From Verrucomicrobiales bacterium (GTDB lineage Bacteria; Verrucomicrobiota; Verrucomicrobiia; Limisphaerales; J093): 64,000 bases of DNA. Shown here piece by piece: positions 1 to 7,878 of this stretch; within the stretch, counting starts at the first letter, position 1; each line of letters starts with the position of its first letter. The notes beneath the pieces are model-generated. The model saw nothing but the letters and a program-made list of their open reading frames with translations. It was not told where the DNA came from and searched no databases. Location: contig JACKPV010000035.1 of NCBI GenBank assembly GCA_024233305.1, positions 1 through 64,000 of the forward strand. Direction: 5' to 3'. Position numbers and translations under genes: made by a program.

Positions 1-378
1 GTTGAAGAGCGGTTCGGCGGCCGTGCGCCGCACCGGTTTGATCTCCAGAGGGCCCAGTTCCCGCAGCGAGCATTGGCGGGGTTGTTCCCAGAGGGGCAGC
101 GTCGGTTCGGGGGTGCGTTTCGCCACCACGTTGTTGGGCGGGGACATCCGTTTGTCCGGCAGCCGGATGTGGCCGGCCCGGTGGAGTTGGAGCATCAGGC
201 TGCGGGCGACCATGTCGCGCCACTGGCCGTTGGCTTGGGTCCAGTTCCACGCCCGACACAGTTCGACCGAGAGCCGACGGCGAGAAAGGCCCGGGTTCTG
301 ATCGATGAGTTGCTGGATGAACCGGGTCGCTTCGGCCCCGATCTCCCGACCGCGATAACGCAACAACACCGGCGACAT
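1..378 (-). CDS. DUF4338 (DruA-like) protein, N-terminal part, cut by window edge
   Basis: The 126 codons seen start at an ATG at 378 and run off the left edge, so the protein is 3'-truncated by the window. Residues about 20-80 form a helical region (LSRRRLSVELCRAWNW, then QLHRAGHIRLP) like the N-terminal domain of DUF4338 proteins. The last residues seen (PLEIKPVRRTAAEPLFN) match the entry into their conserved core. DUF4338 includes DruA of the Druantia anti-phage system, but many members sit in transposon-like contexts and no biochemical function is settled. The gene lies 60 bp downstream of tnpB on the same strand, which suggests it belongs to the same element and takes the position IS66 normally gives to its DDE transposase. 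The family call is from remembered sequence patterns. Confidence 0.7.
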   Translation of the reverse strand, partial: MSPVLLRYRGREIGAEATRFIQQLIDQNPGLSRRRLSVELCRAWNWTQANGQWRDMVARSLMLQLHRAGHIRLPDKRMSPPNNVVAKRTPEPTLPLWEQPRQCSLRELGPLEIKPVRRTAAEPLFN

Positions 379-438
379 GCCCCCGAGAATAGAGGGGCAG
401 AATCTGGAACGCAAGGTCCGAGGCGAAAAAACTTCACC

Positions 439-801
439 TCAGCTTCCCTTCGCCAACCGCCGCCACATCGGGGCGGCGTGGGCTTGGGAAGGATCCCCGT
501 TCCAGAGGAGCAGATGGACCTGATGGGCGTCGAGTTCCAGGCCGGCTTTGCCTGAGGCCGACGGCCACCAGTTGAAGCGCCCGGTCGAGAGCCGTTTTTG
601 CGCCAGCCAGTAGCCCTGCCCGTCATAGACAATCATCTTCAAGGCGGTGCCGCGACGGGAACGGAACACGAAGAGGGCCCCACTCATCGGATCAGCGACC
701 AGCGCCTGCCGGCACACCGCGGCCAGCCCGTCGATGCCCTTGCGAAAATCGACCGGTTCGACCGCCAGGAGAATCCGCATCTGCGGGGTGATCTGGATCA
801 T
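439..801 (-). CDS. tnpB: IS66 family accessory protein TnpB (Orf2)
   Basis: The 120-residue product matches IS66 Orf2 along its whole length: MIQITPQMRILLAVEPVDFR at the N-terminus, then KGIDGL, a GALFVFRSRRGTALK core, YDGQGYWLAQKRLSTGRFNWWP, and a C-terminal LLWNGDP region. IS66 Orf2 is an accessory protein required for transposition whose biochemical role is unclear. The ATG at 801 overlaps the TGA of the upstream tnpA by four bases (ATGA), so the pair is translationally coupled. An open frame continues upstream of this ATG, but that extension is antisense-like sequence and not part of the family. The length is normal, with no frameshift or internal stop. Confidence 0.93.
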   Translation of the reverse strand: MIQITPQMRILLAVEPVDFRKGIDGLAAVCRQALVADPMSGALFVFRSRRGTALKMIVYDGQGYWLAQKRLSTGRFNWWPSASGKAGLELDAHQVHLLLWNGDPSQAHAAPMWRRLAKGS

Positions 802-1220
802 GCTCGCTGCGGCCAGAAAGCGCGGGCCAGGTCGCGCCAGGACGACGGTTCGCTCGGTCCCCGCAGAGTTAGCTTGCGGCCTTGGGGATCGGAAAGTTCG
901 AGCGTCCATTCGCTGCTGATGGACGGTGTCGGGCTGAGGTTCAGTTCCACAAACCCGGGCGGGGCACCGCTGACTCCGGCTGCGGCAGGAAGCACGACCG
1001 CTCGCCGCTTGAGCTTGTCGTAATCGAGCCCCAGCACCCGGGCCACTCGACTGACTCCATGGTCGCGTGCGGCTCCGCTCGCCTCGTCCCAGACCCACTG
1101 CGGAAGCGGTCCTTTGGAACCTCGTCGCGCCCGCCACTGCCTGAGCCGACGGGCCAACCCGTCCAGGTGCCTGCCCCCGTGGATGCCTCTCTGCGCCGCG
1201 GCAGATTTCGTCGCCTTCAT
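798..1220 (-). CDS. tnpA: IS66 family accessory protein TnpA-like (Orf1)
   Basis: A 140-residue basic protein. The central region (PQWVWDEASGAARDHGVSRV, then ARVLGLDYDKLKRR) is the helix-turn-helix-like motif typical of short IS66 Orf1 proteins, which are thought to bind the element's ends. The C-terminal half (FVELNLSP, then WTLELSDPQGRKLTLRG) is the usual beta-rich tail. It lies immediately upstream of tnpB with a four-base ATGA overlap, the normal IS66 gene order. No terminal inverted repeat could be identified in the 130 bp between this gene and the restriction-modification gene at 1350, so the right end of the element is not located. Confidence 0.85.
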   Translation of the reverse strand: MKATKSAAAQRGIHGGRHLDGLARRLRQWRARRGSKGPLPQWVWDEASGAARDHGVSRVARVLGLDYDKLKRRAVVLPAAAGVSGAPPGFVELNLSPTPSISSEWTLELSDPQGRKLTLRGPSEPSSWRDLARAFWPQRA

Positions 1221-1349
1221 CTGCGGCCCAGTCTACGCCGCACCCCAAAACCCCCTCACGCACTCTTGCCGAAGCAACACGAAAGACCGGGTAAGGCCCC
1301 GGCGGCTTTGTCCGGCGGACGTTGCGCGGAGGTTTGGGCGAGCCCGGCT

Positions 1350-3866
1350 TCAAATCAGTTCGTCCTCGCGTTTGGCGCGGTTGGTGCGGGGCTTGGGCTT
1401 GTTGGCCGCTTGGGCTTCGTCCTCCGCGCGTTCAAGGTTCAGAGCGAGCAGACGTTCGAGGATTTCTTCGTCGGTCAGGGCCGCGGGCCAGCCGTAAGCG
1501 GCGGCAACGGCGGCGTCCAGCTTGCGGTGGGCGAGGTCCAGCCAGGCGGGACGTTCGTTGTAGAGGTTGGTGAGGCTTCGCTTCTTCAGCTTGGCCGCGC
1601 ACTCGGCGTTGCGGGGCTCAAGGCGCGGGTAGCGCACGGTCCCGACTTGGAAGCCGTCGCGGTCTTCGACGGTGGCCCGGTCAATGTAGCGATCCCACGG
1701 GCCGCCCACGGTGCCGGGGAATTCGAGCATCCGCGTTTCGGTCCATTCCGGCGGGTTCAGCCAACGCTCACGGAGGTCGTTCAACTCCTTGGCGGCGGCG
1801 GCAACAGCGGCATCACGCGCCGGCGCGGGGTGAGGGAAGGGGAAAGTCTCGAAGCAGGTTGTCGGGGTATAGCGGGGCCGTGTTTCCAATCGCGTGCCTT
1901 GGCGAAGCGCCCATACCTCGTGAAAGCGCGAGTGGACAATCCCGAAGAACGCATCCTCACTACTCGCGAATGCGAACAACTGGCAGTCCGGCAGCAACGG
2001 AGAGTTGAGCCAGGCGAACAGGCGGTGTTTTGCGACCCGCACGGTGGCAAGGAAGCGCGGCAGCGGGGCGAGTGCGGCGAGCATGCCGGGGCGTGCTTCG
2101 ACATGTCTCCACCAATTGTCCCGGTAGGCCTCCCGTTTGTTGCTGGCGCGTGCGGGCCGAACAAGCGCCCTGACTTTGGCGAAGGGGATTTCATACGAGG
2201 AGGCCTCCGCCTCTCCCCGATTTGGCCCGAAGTCGATAATCCACATCCCGCGGCTGCGGCGAGTGATGTCCAGCCCGTTGGCCCACGGCACCAGGACATC
2301 CGAGTTCGGCCGTCCGTGGGGGTTCGGCTTGTCCAGCATCGCGACGGCCTCAGCCTCTGGAACATCAAATGAGCCCCCTTTGGTGTCCCCCATGAAGACG
2401 AGTCCGGCGTTGGCGGTGAGAGGGCCTGCCGCCGTCACGTCGGCAACCGCGGAGAGGTTGGCATTGATGACGGGAACTTCCCTCCCGTCGAGCTTGCGTT
2501 GGTCCTCTGAACCGTTGTCGAAACCAACCATGCTTACATGCACGTTCGCCCCGGCGAGAATCCACTCCCGGTCACTCTCGGCGAAGAAGATGCCGCCGCT
2601 TTGTTTGATCCGTTGAAGCGTGTCCCGACTCGCCCCTCCCCTTATGCCTTGAGTAGCCAGCAAGCCGGCACGCTGGCACTGTTGGCGTGTGATCTGGGCG
2701 CGGGCCTTCTCGAACCAGTAGCAGCAAAGGTCCGCCTCAGGACGAACGGACTTCCGGTAATTCTCGAACAAGGCGGCAACGTAGGCGTCGCCTAACTCGC
2801 GGCGGAGGAATTTCCCCCCAAGGAAAGGGGGATTTCCAATGATGACGCTTGCGTCGGGCCAAGTCCGTTCCGTGTAGAACCTCAGCCCGGCGTTGTCGGC
2901 ATGCTCGCCGGCTTGGGCTTCCTTCAGGCTCTTCGCCTTGCTCCGGTAGTGGGGGACAAGTAGCGCGTCCTCGTTCTGGAAGCCGTCGAGGTTTTGCAGG
3001 ACCGGGGTCCGGTCGTTCTCGAAACCGTTGTCCCGTCGCCATTGCAGGAAACCGATTTGCACGGAGACTTGCGCAAGCTCGTAGGCGTAGGGGTTGATTT
3101 CGATGGCCTTCAGTTGATCAACGCCTACCCGTGGCAGGAACTTGAAGCCAAGCTGCGTCGCGTGGGTGATGACTTCCTTTTCGAGGTCGAGAAGCAGTTG
3201 CAGGGACACGTAGAGGAAGTTGCCGCTCCCGCAGGCCGGGTCCAAGACCGTCGTGGCGGCCAGCTTCTTCTGGAAGCCAGCCAGCTTGTCACGGTCCCGC
3301 GCGGTGCCCAACCCCTTCGCGAAGCGGCCCGCAAGGGCTTCCTTGATGCCCGCCCATTCGCGGCGTAACGGGGCCATTAACACGGGTTCAACGAGAGTCT
3401 TGATGTCGGCTTCGCTCGTGTAGTGCGCGCCAAGCTGGGAACGCTGCGAGGGCTCAAGAGCGCGCTCGAAGAGGGTCCCCATGATGCTGGGCTGGATGAA
3501 CTGCCAGTCGGCTTCGGAGGCGTCTGCCAGGATGCGGACTTCCTCCGGGGTCAACTCGAAGACGGTCGAATCCTCGAAGAGGTGGCCGTTGAAATGCCGG
3601 ATGCGGTGCGTTCCGAAGGTGCCCCCGGTGGCCATGACGGCGAAGAGGTTTTCGAGGGTGACGGCGAAATGGTGGGAATCGTCCAGACCGGCGCGGCACA
3701 CTTCCCGGAAGATGCCCGAAGGAAGGAGGCGAACGTCTTCGGCGAAGAGGCAGAAGACGATGCGGTTCAGGAAGCGCGCAATGCGGAGGTTCTTCTTCTG
3801 GGCAACGCGGAATTCGGCGCGGGTCCTGGTGTCGGCGATTTCCGCGCTCTCGCGGCCTTGCAGCAA
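1350..3866 (-). CDS. MmeI-like (type IIL) restriction-modification protein, methyltransferase/TRD fragment
   Basis: An 838-residue open frame carrying the larger part of a class I N6-adenine DNA methyltransferase of the fused MmeI/type IIL kind. SAM-binding motif I is DPACGSGNFLY, and the catalytic motif is GNPPF. VDQLKAIEINPYAYELAQVS lies between them. The C-terminal third is the probable target-recognition domain. The frame is open upstream past this ATG: the 62 codons back to an in-frame TAG at 4053-4055 still read as family sequence (VIRTNFNGTVQETHEF), and beyond the TAG lies the nuclease part at 4053-4427 in the same frame. This is therefore the 3' part of one about 1025-codon gene interrupted by a single amber codon. 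The ATG at 3866 is only the first ATG after the stop, so it is unclear whether this part is translated. Confidence 0.85.
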   Translation of the reverse strand: MLQGRESAEIADTRTRAEFRVAQKKNLRIARFLNRIVFCLFAEDVRLLPSGIFREVCRAGLDDSHHFAVTLENLFAVMATGGTFGTHRIRHFNGHLFEDSTVFELTPEEVRILADASEADWQFIQPSIMGTLFERALEPSQRSQLGAHYTSEADIKTLVEPVLMAPLRREWAGIKEALAGRFAKGLGTARDRDKLAGFQKKLAATTVLDPACGSGNFLYVSLQLLLDLEKEVITHATQLGFKFLPRVGVDQLKAIEINPYAYELAQVSVQIGFLQWRRDNGFENDRTPVLQNLDGFQNEDALLVPHYRSKAKSLKEAQAGEHADNAGLRFYTERTWPDASVIIGNPPFLGGKFLRRELGDAYVAALFENYRKSVRPEADLCCYWFEKARAQITRQQCQRAGLLATQGIRGGASRDTLQRIKQSGGIFFAESDREWILAGANVHVSMVGFDNGSEDQRKLDGREVPVINANLSAVADVTAAGPLTANAGLVFMGDTKGGSFDVPEAEAVAMLDKPNPHGRPNSDVLVPWANGLDITRRSRGMWIIDFGPNRGEAEASSYEIPFAKVRALVRPARASNKREAYRDNWWRHVEARPGMLAALAPLPRFLATVRVAKHRLFAWLNSPLLPDCQLFAFASSEDAFFGIVHSRFHEVWALRQGTRLETRPRYTPTTCFETFPFPHPAPARDAAVAAAAKELNDLRERWLNPPEWTETRMLEFPGTVGGPWDRYIDRATVEDRDGFQVGTVRYPRLEPRNAECAAKLKKRSLTNLYNERPAWLDLAHRKLDAAVAAAYGWPAALTDEEILERLLALNLERAEDEAQAANKPKPRTNRAKREDELI

Positions 3867-4052
3867 CCGGGCGACTTCGGCGATCTGGGCGGCGAGGGCT
3901 TCGGTGACTTGGGCGGTGGTCCGCTGGGGCTTCAGGAAGTCGGGCGACTCGAAGAGGGCGCGGAGGGTCCGCAGGTTCTCCGGGCGGTCCAGTTGGTCGT
4001 GGGTGAATTCGTGGGTTTCCTGAACGGTGCCGTTGAAGTTCGTGCGGATGAC

Positions 4053-4427
4053 CTAGCGGTCGAAATCGCAGACCACCAGCAAGGGCGGGTTGGCGAGGGC
4101 CTCGCGATAGCGAAGCAGTTGCTTGTAAGCGTCGTCGAGGTTCTTCTTCCGCCCCTTGTATTCGATGGCGAAGCAACCCTTCTTCCAAACGTCGGCGAAG
4201 CCCCGTTCGCCGGGCTCAGGTTCCTCGCCGGCGTCGTTCAAGACGAAGAGTTCGGCATCTTTGACCACGCGCTTTTGAAAGCAGAACCAGTCGGAACCGG
4301 ACGGGTCCGCTTCGGCGGGCGTGGGATGGCCCAGCATGCGGCAGAGGTCGTTGAAGTGCTCGACGTAGGCGGAGGTTTCCTTCCCCTTGTAACGGGACCA
4401 TTTCCGTTTGAACTCGGCGGGCGTCAT
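4053..4427 (-). CDS. MmeI-like restriction-modification protein, N-terminal nuclease fragment
   Basis: A 124-residue fragment starting MTPAEFKRKWSRYKGKETSA and ending at an in-frame TAG. Residues 79-91 (ADVWKKGCFAIEYK) give the D-x9-E-x-K arrangement of a PD-(D/E)xK nuclease, as in the N-terminal domain of MmeI-type enzymes. The stop follows VVCDFDR, where relatives continue directly into the next strand (expected xVIRTNFNGTV), and the downstream frame supplies exactly that continuation. Cleavage and modification domains are normally one polypeptide in this family, so the stop should separate the nuclease from its methyltransferase unless it is suppressed or is a sequencing error. Confidence 0.8.
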   Translation of the reverse strand: MTPAEFKRKWSRYKGKETSAYVEHFNDLCRMLGHPTPAEADPSGSDWFCFQKRVVKDAELFVLNDAGEEPEPGERGFADVWKKGCFAIEYKGRKKNLDDAYKQLLRYREALANPPLLVVCDFDR

Positions 4428-4444
4428 GGCTTCGGCGTGCGCGC

Positions 4445-4473
4445 ATTAGACCGGGCGGGCGGGCGGATGTCGA
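4445..4473 (-). promoter_or_regulatory. Predicted promoter of the MmeI-like gene
   Basis: On the minus strand TCGACA (4468-4473) and TCTAAT (4445-4450) are separated by 17 bp. Each differs from the sigma-70 consensus by one base, and the ATG lies 17 nt downstream of the -10. Predicted from sequence only. Confidence 0.45.
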
Positions 4474-4580
4474 GGGGCGTTGCCGGCGCTTGCGGGAGGC
4501 AACCCGTGTAACAGGGCTATCCCGCGCCACCGGCTGCGTTGTGGGGGGCGGAGCCTGGTCTGCCCTGCGAGGGCCGTCCG

Positions 4581-4970
4581 GCGCGCCCGGTCGGGCTGCG
4601 GCGCGCTCCGAGACCTTCCCCGGAGGTTCAGGGCACCGAGACGGGCCGCCGGCGGGTTGTCTCCTTCGCGAGGGCGGAATGACGCCCCCTGGTGCGGGCT
4701 GTGGGGCGTTCGGGGACCATCCCGAGGGTCACGACACCGGGTCGGGCGTTCGACAGCTTGGCGGTCTGGTCCCGGCGCGGGGGCGGCGAGGACCGCAGCG
4801 GGGCCGCGGCTTCCCGGCAGGGTTGCGGCTGCCTGTCCGCGCCCTTCGGCTTCGCTCCGACCGCCAGCCGGGGCGGGCGAACCGCGCGGCGGTTGTCTCC
4901 TTCGCGAGGGTGGCTTGGCGCGCCCTGGTGCGGGCTGTGGCGCGTTCGGGGGCCATCCCGAGGGTTCAGG
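4581..4970. repeat. Three imperfect GC-rich direct repeats
   Basis: Related units lie at about 4581-4632, 4655-4733 and 4891-4970. The last two share a GGTTGTCTCCTTCGCGAGGG opening, then a GCGGGCTGTGG..CGTTCGGGG.CCATCCCGAGGGT core. The first has a diverged version of that core. The tract from 4446 to 5160 is open in several frames only because of extreme GC content. No protein family, start signal or codon bias supports a gene in it. Confidence 0.6.
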
Positions 4971-5162
4971 ATTGCGGGAAGGGCTGCCGGGTGGTTGGCG
5001 GTCCGCTCGCGGCCCGGGGTGGCGATGGCGCAAACACCGGTTCCCCGCCGCCCGGACAAAGCTGGACTTCGGCGGAGTTGTTACCACTGGGCGTTACCAC
5101 TCAGAAGCTAAAACACCCTGAACAAAGCTGAAAAAGGCTGGCAGTGAACGACTTGTGAAAAT

Positions 5163-5236
5163 TGGAGCGGGTGAAGGGAATCGAACCCTCGTTTCGAGCT
5201 TGGGAAGCTTGCGTTCTACCATTGAACCACACCCGC
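5163..5236 (-). tRNA. tRNA-Gly (anticodon CCC)
   Basis: The 74-nt minus-strand sequence folds as a standard cloverleaf. The 7-bp acceptor GCGGGTG/CACCCGC is perfect, the D-arm carries GGTTCAATGGTAGAAC, the anticodon loop is TTCCCAA (CCC), and the T-arm carries GGTTCGATTCC. The 3' CCA is encoded (5163-5165) after discriminator U. The anticodon stem CAAGC/GCTCG has one A-C mismatch at its second pair (28-42). The CCC anticodon reads the GGG glycine codon. Confidence 0.93.
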
Positions 5237-5270
5237 TACGACCGGCTTGGAGCCTAGGGCCATGGTGACG

Positions 5271-5307
5271 CCCGCGCAAGCGGGAATTTCGAACCCCCGC
5301 GCGGGGG
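5271..5307. repeat. REP-like palindromic repeat, copy 1
   Basis: Two adjacent palindromes: CCCGC-GCAA-GCGGG (5271-5284) and CCCCCGCGCGGGGG (5294-5307), joined by AATTTCGAA. The second half recurs at 6700-6723. The repeat lies 34 bp beyond the 5' end of the tRNA-Gly gene. Confidence 0.55.
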
Positions 5308-6699
5308 CGAATTTCATGATTGGAAGTGGGTGACTTTGGAGGCAGATTGTCTTCCAAAAGGTGCGACTGAAATTTAGCCACTTCGCTAAACACGTGGGGA
5401 TGAGACCGAAGAAACTCACCAGGCGGAGGACCTCACCGAAGCGGATCTGGGGCTGTTGTGCAAACTCGCACCCGAACTGGTCGTCGCGTGCATCGAGCCA
5501 TCCTTTCACCCATCGACCGACGCCCATGCAGGTCGCTCCAGACCGCCGATGGTGTCGAAACCCCTGCCTGGGACCGCGATCCGCCGACTGGGCGCAGAGA
5601 CCCGACCTCACCACTGGGCCTTGGCAGGGGCCGAGGCCCCGTCGGCGATCCACTCGAGCCGAGATCCACGGTGCGGAGTCGAAAAAAAACGCTCAAGTGG
5701 TGGTGGGTGTTCGGGCAGATCACGGTCCGGACCGGGTCGTGGGGCGAACGCCGACCCAGAGCTTGCGGCCACCCGAGCGGTTGGGGATGGCTCGTTGGTC
5801 GCTCCCGGCGGGCTGCAACGGGTCCCTGGGACTTGGCTCAAGCGAGAGTCCTTCGGCGGGCGGTGCCCCGCAGTGTGCGGAACGCGTGACGGCGTTGAGC
5901 TCGCAGCGGGTGCCAGACCACGCTGGAGCAGGCCCAGCCGCGCGGAAGGCGCTGGAGGTAATACCAGGGAGCCGTTCCGGGCGCTGGCCTGCGGTGGGGC
6001 GACGGCATTTGTCGCCAGGCCGACGGCACCATATCTGCACGGTGAAGCAGGCTGGCGCCCGGATCCACGCCCGCAGCAGTAGCAGGAGATGCGTCTGGTG
6101 GCGGTGCGCGACAAGGACCTCGCAGGCGGGGGGGCCCTTTCGAGGTGTGGCCGGGCCAGGGGCGACGGTGGGCCAGCTCGCCAGGCGCTGGGGCTCACGC
6201 CGATCCACGCGGTGGGCGAGCCGATTAGGTCCGGCTGAGAGTCGAAGCGTCGGCTCGTAGGTGCGCTTCCGCGATCTCCCAGCCGTTGGCGTAACGAATA
6301 CCGCTGGGGCGACGCTCCACGCCGAGCACTGCAGCCGGATTGGCGAGAGCCCGGTCAACCTTGCAGCACGCGGGGCGGTGGGGACGGTGCTCGGGCCTGG
6401 AGCGCACCTGGAACCTGTGGACCACGCCAGGGCAGGCGCGTCCGGTGCGGCGGGCGCATCCCCCGAACAACGCCGTGACTCGGACTCCGCGCCCGCGCTG
6501 GGATTACCCGCACATCAGGCGCTCGGGCGCTGATCGAGAGCGGCCACCGCCACGTGCTGCAGGCCCGACTCAGGGGCGGGCTCGGGCCTGCAGGCTCACA
6601 CGACCATGCCGACCGGATCGCCCACCTCCGCGTGAGCTCCGAGCTAATAAGTCAATGGGCCGCTTTCTGCGAACTGATCCTCCTACTTCAATCAGCACC
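5308..6699. other. About 1.4 kb with no supportable gene
   Basis: Several overlapping open frames exist on both strands here, the longest about 300 codons, but none has a recognisable domain, a convincing start signal or family-like composition, and they overlap one another heavily. The stretch is bounded by the two REP-like repeats. It may be decayed coding sequence or an inserted fragment. Nothing further could be identified. Confidence 0.6.
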
Positions 6700-6723
6700 G
6701 GAATTTCGAACTCCCGCGCGGGG
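6700..6723. repeat. REP-like palindromic repeat, copy 2
   Basis: GGAATTTCGAACTCCCGCGC followed by GGGG matches copy 1 at 5283-5306 with one internal substitution (C to T). The 180 bp from here to the end of the ABC transporter gene at 6904 hold no recognisable feature. Confidence 0.5.
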
Positions 6724-6903
6724 CGGGCGGGTCGTCGTCCGACGCCTTCCGGTTGGGGACCGGGAAGTCCGGACGTTTTGAACCGCCCCCATGGGGGAAG
6801 GCCGAAAGGTAGGCTGCCGGTTGCGGCCAACAAACGTCGACGACTTCAGCGCTTCAGAGCCAATCGCCAGCCAGGGAGATCGGCCTGGTCCTGGTAAATC
6901 CCA

Positions 6904-7878
6904 TCATTCGACGGCGTGGCAGGCCACCTGATGTCCGGGGCCGATTGATCGGAAGGCAGGGCGCTCACGCTGGCAACGGTCTTCGCCGATCGGGCAGCGG
7001 GGATGGAAGGCGCACCCCGACGGCGGATCGAGGGGAGATGGCGGTTCGCCAGGCAACGGCATCCGTTGCTGCCGCTCCTTCGGTCGGACTTGCGGGACGG
7101 CTGAGCGCAGGGCCAGCGTGTAGGGATGTCGGGGCGTTCCCAGGACGGCAGACGTCGGGCCGCTCTCGAGGATGCGCCCGAGGTACATGACGGCGACGCG
7201 TTGACAGAGGTGCGCGACGACGGCCAGGTCGTGAGCGATGAAGAGGAAGGAAAGCCCGCGGGCGCGTTGGAGGTCGGCTAGGAGGTTGATGACGTGGGCC
7301 TGCACCGAAACGTCCAGCGCGCTCACAGGTTCGTCGCAGACGATCAACTCGGGTTCGACGGCCAGGGCGCGGGCCAGTCCGATGCGCTGTCGTTGGCCGC
7401 CGCTGAATTCATGGGGATAGCGTTGGGCATGGTCGGGGTCGAGGCCGACCGACCGGAGCAGCTCTGCCACGCGCTCGCGGCGGGCGTTGGCGGTGCGCGT
7501 CAGCCGGTGGAGGCGCAGGGGCTCGGCAATCGAGGCGCCCGCGGTCAGCCGCGGGTTGAGGGAGCCGGCCGGGTCCTGGAAGATCATCTGCACGCGTTTG
7601 CGGTAGGCGAGGAGTTCGCGGCCTTGCAGCCGGGTGATGTCCTGCCCACGGAAGCGGAGCTGGCCGGTGGTGGGTTGCACCAGCTTGACGAGGGCGCGGC
7701 CGAGGGTGGTCTTGCCGCAGCCGCTTTCGCCCACCAGGCCGAGGGTTTCCCCGGGCGCCAGGCGGAGGTCCACGCCATCGACGGCCTTGAGCACGGAAGC
7801 CGGGGCGAACGGGGTCGTGCGCCCGACCGGGTAATGGACGTGCAGGTCGTGGATTTCGAGCAAGGGGGAGGAACTCAT
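6904..7878 (-). CDS. Oligopeptide/dipeptide ABC transporter ATP-binding protein (OppF/DppF type)
   Basis: A 324-residue ATPase of the peptide/nickel (Opp/Dpp) class that would power uptake from the cytoplasmic face of the inner membrane. Walker A is GESGCGKTT (residues 50-58), the signature is FSGGQRQRIGLARAL (about 155-170), and Walker B is LIVCDEPVSALD. The C-terminal oligo_HPY region is complete (PPSGCAFHPRCPIGEDRC). The start chosen is the ATG at 7878, giving MSSSPLLEIHDLHVHYPVGR, which overlaps the TGA of the upstream ATPase gene by four bases. A longer frame upstream is the shadow of that gene. It is the last gene of a three-gene operon. No permease or binding-protein gene is adjacent, so the substrate cannot be inferred. 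Confidence 0.92.
   Translation of the reverse strand: MSSSPLLEIHDLHVHYPVGRTTPFAPASVLKAVDGVDLRLAPGETLGLVGESGCGKTTLGRALVKLVQPTTGQLRFRGQDITRLQGRELLAYRKRVQMIFQDPAGSLNPRLTAGASIAEPLRLHRLTRTANARRERVAELLRSVGLDPDHAQRYPHEFSGGQRQRIGLARALAVEPELIVCDEPVSALDVSVQAHVINLLADLQRARGLSFLFIAHDLAVVAHLCQRVAVMYLGRILESGPTSAVLGTPRHPYTLALRSAVPQVRPKERQQRMPLPGEPPSPLDPPSGCAFHPRCPIGEDRCQRERPAFRSIGPGHQVACHAVE

Larger units (their letters stand above)
1..1220 (-). mobile_element. IS66-like element, partial: tnpA-tnpB followed by a DUF4338 gene
   Basis: The minus strand reads tnpA, tnpB, then a DUF4338 gene in one direction with at most 60 bp between genes. A canonical IS66 element would have the large DDE transposase tnpC after tnpB. 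Here the DUF4338 gene occupies that position, and tnpC, if present, would lie beyond the left edge. Element ends and target duplications were not found, so the stated coordinates cover only the genes. Confidence 0.6.

Noticed and set aside
1301..1330. GTAAGG..GTCCGGCGGAC as a possible IS66 terminal repeat
   Set aside because: The orientation is wrong for the right end of a minus-strand element, and no matching left end is in the window.
882..2372. 496-codon plus-strand frame across the IS66 and restriction genes
   Set aside because: It spans two unrelated genes on the other strand that have clear families, and its own product matches nothing.
5361..6260. About 300-codon plus-strand frame after the tRNA, and overlapping minus-strand frames
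   Set aside because: Composition is typical of random GC-rich translation, no family is recognised, and competing frames on both strands are equally long.
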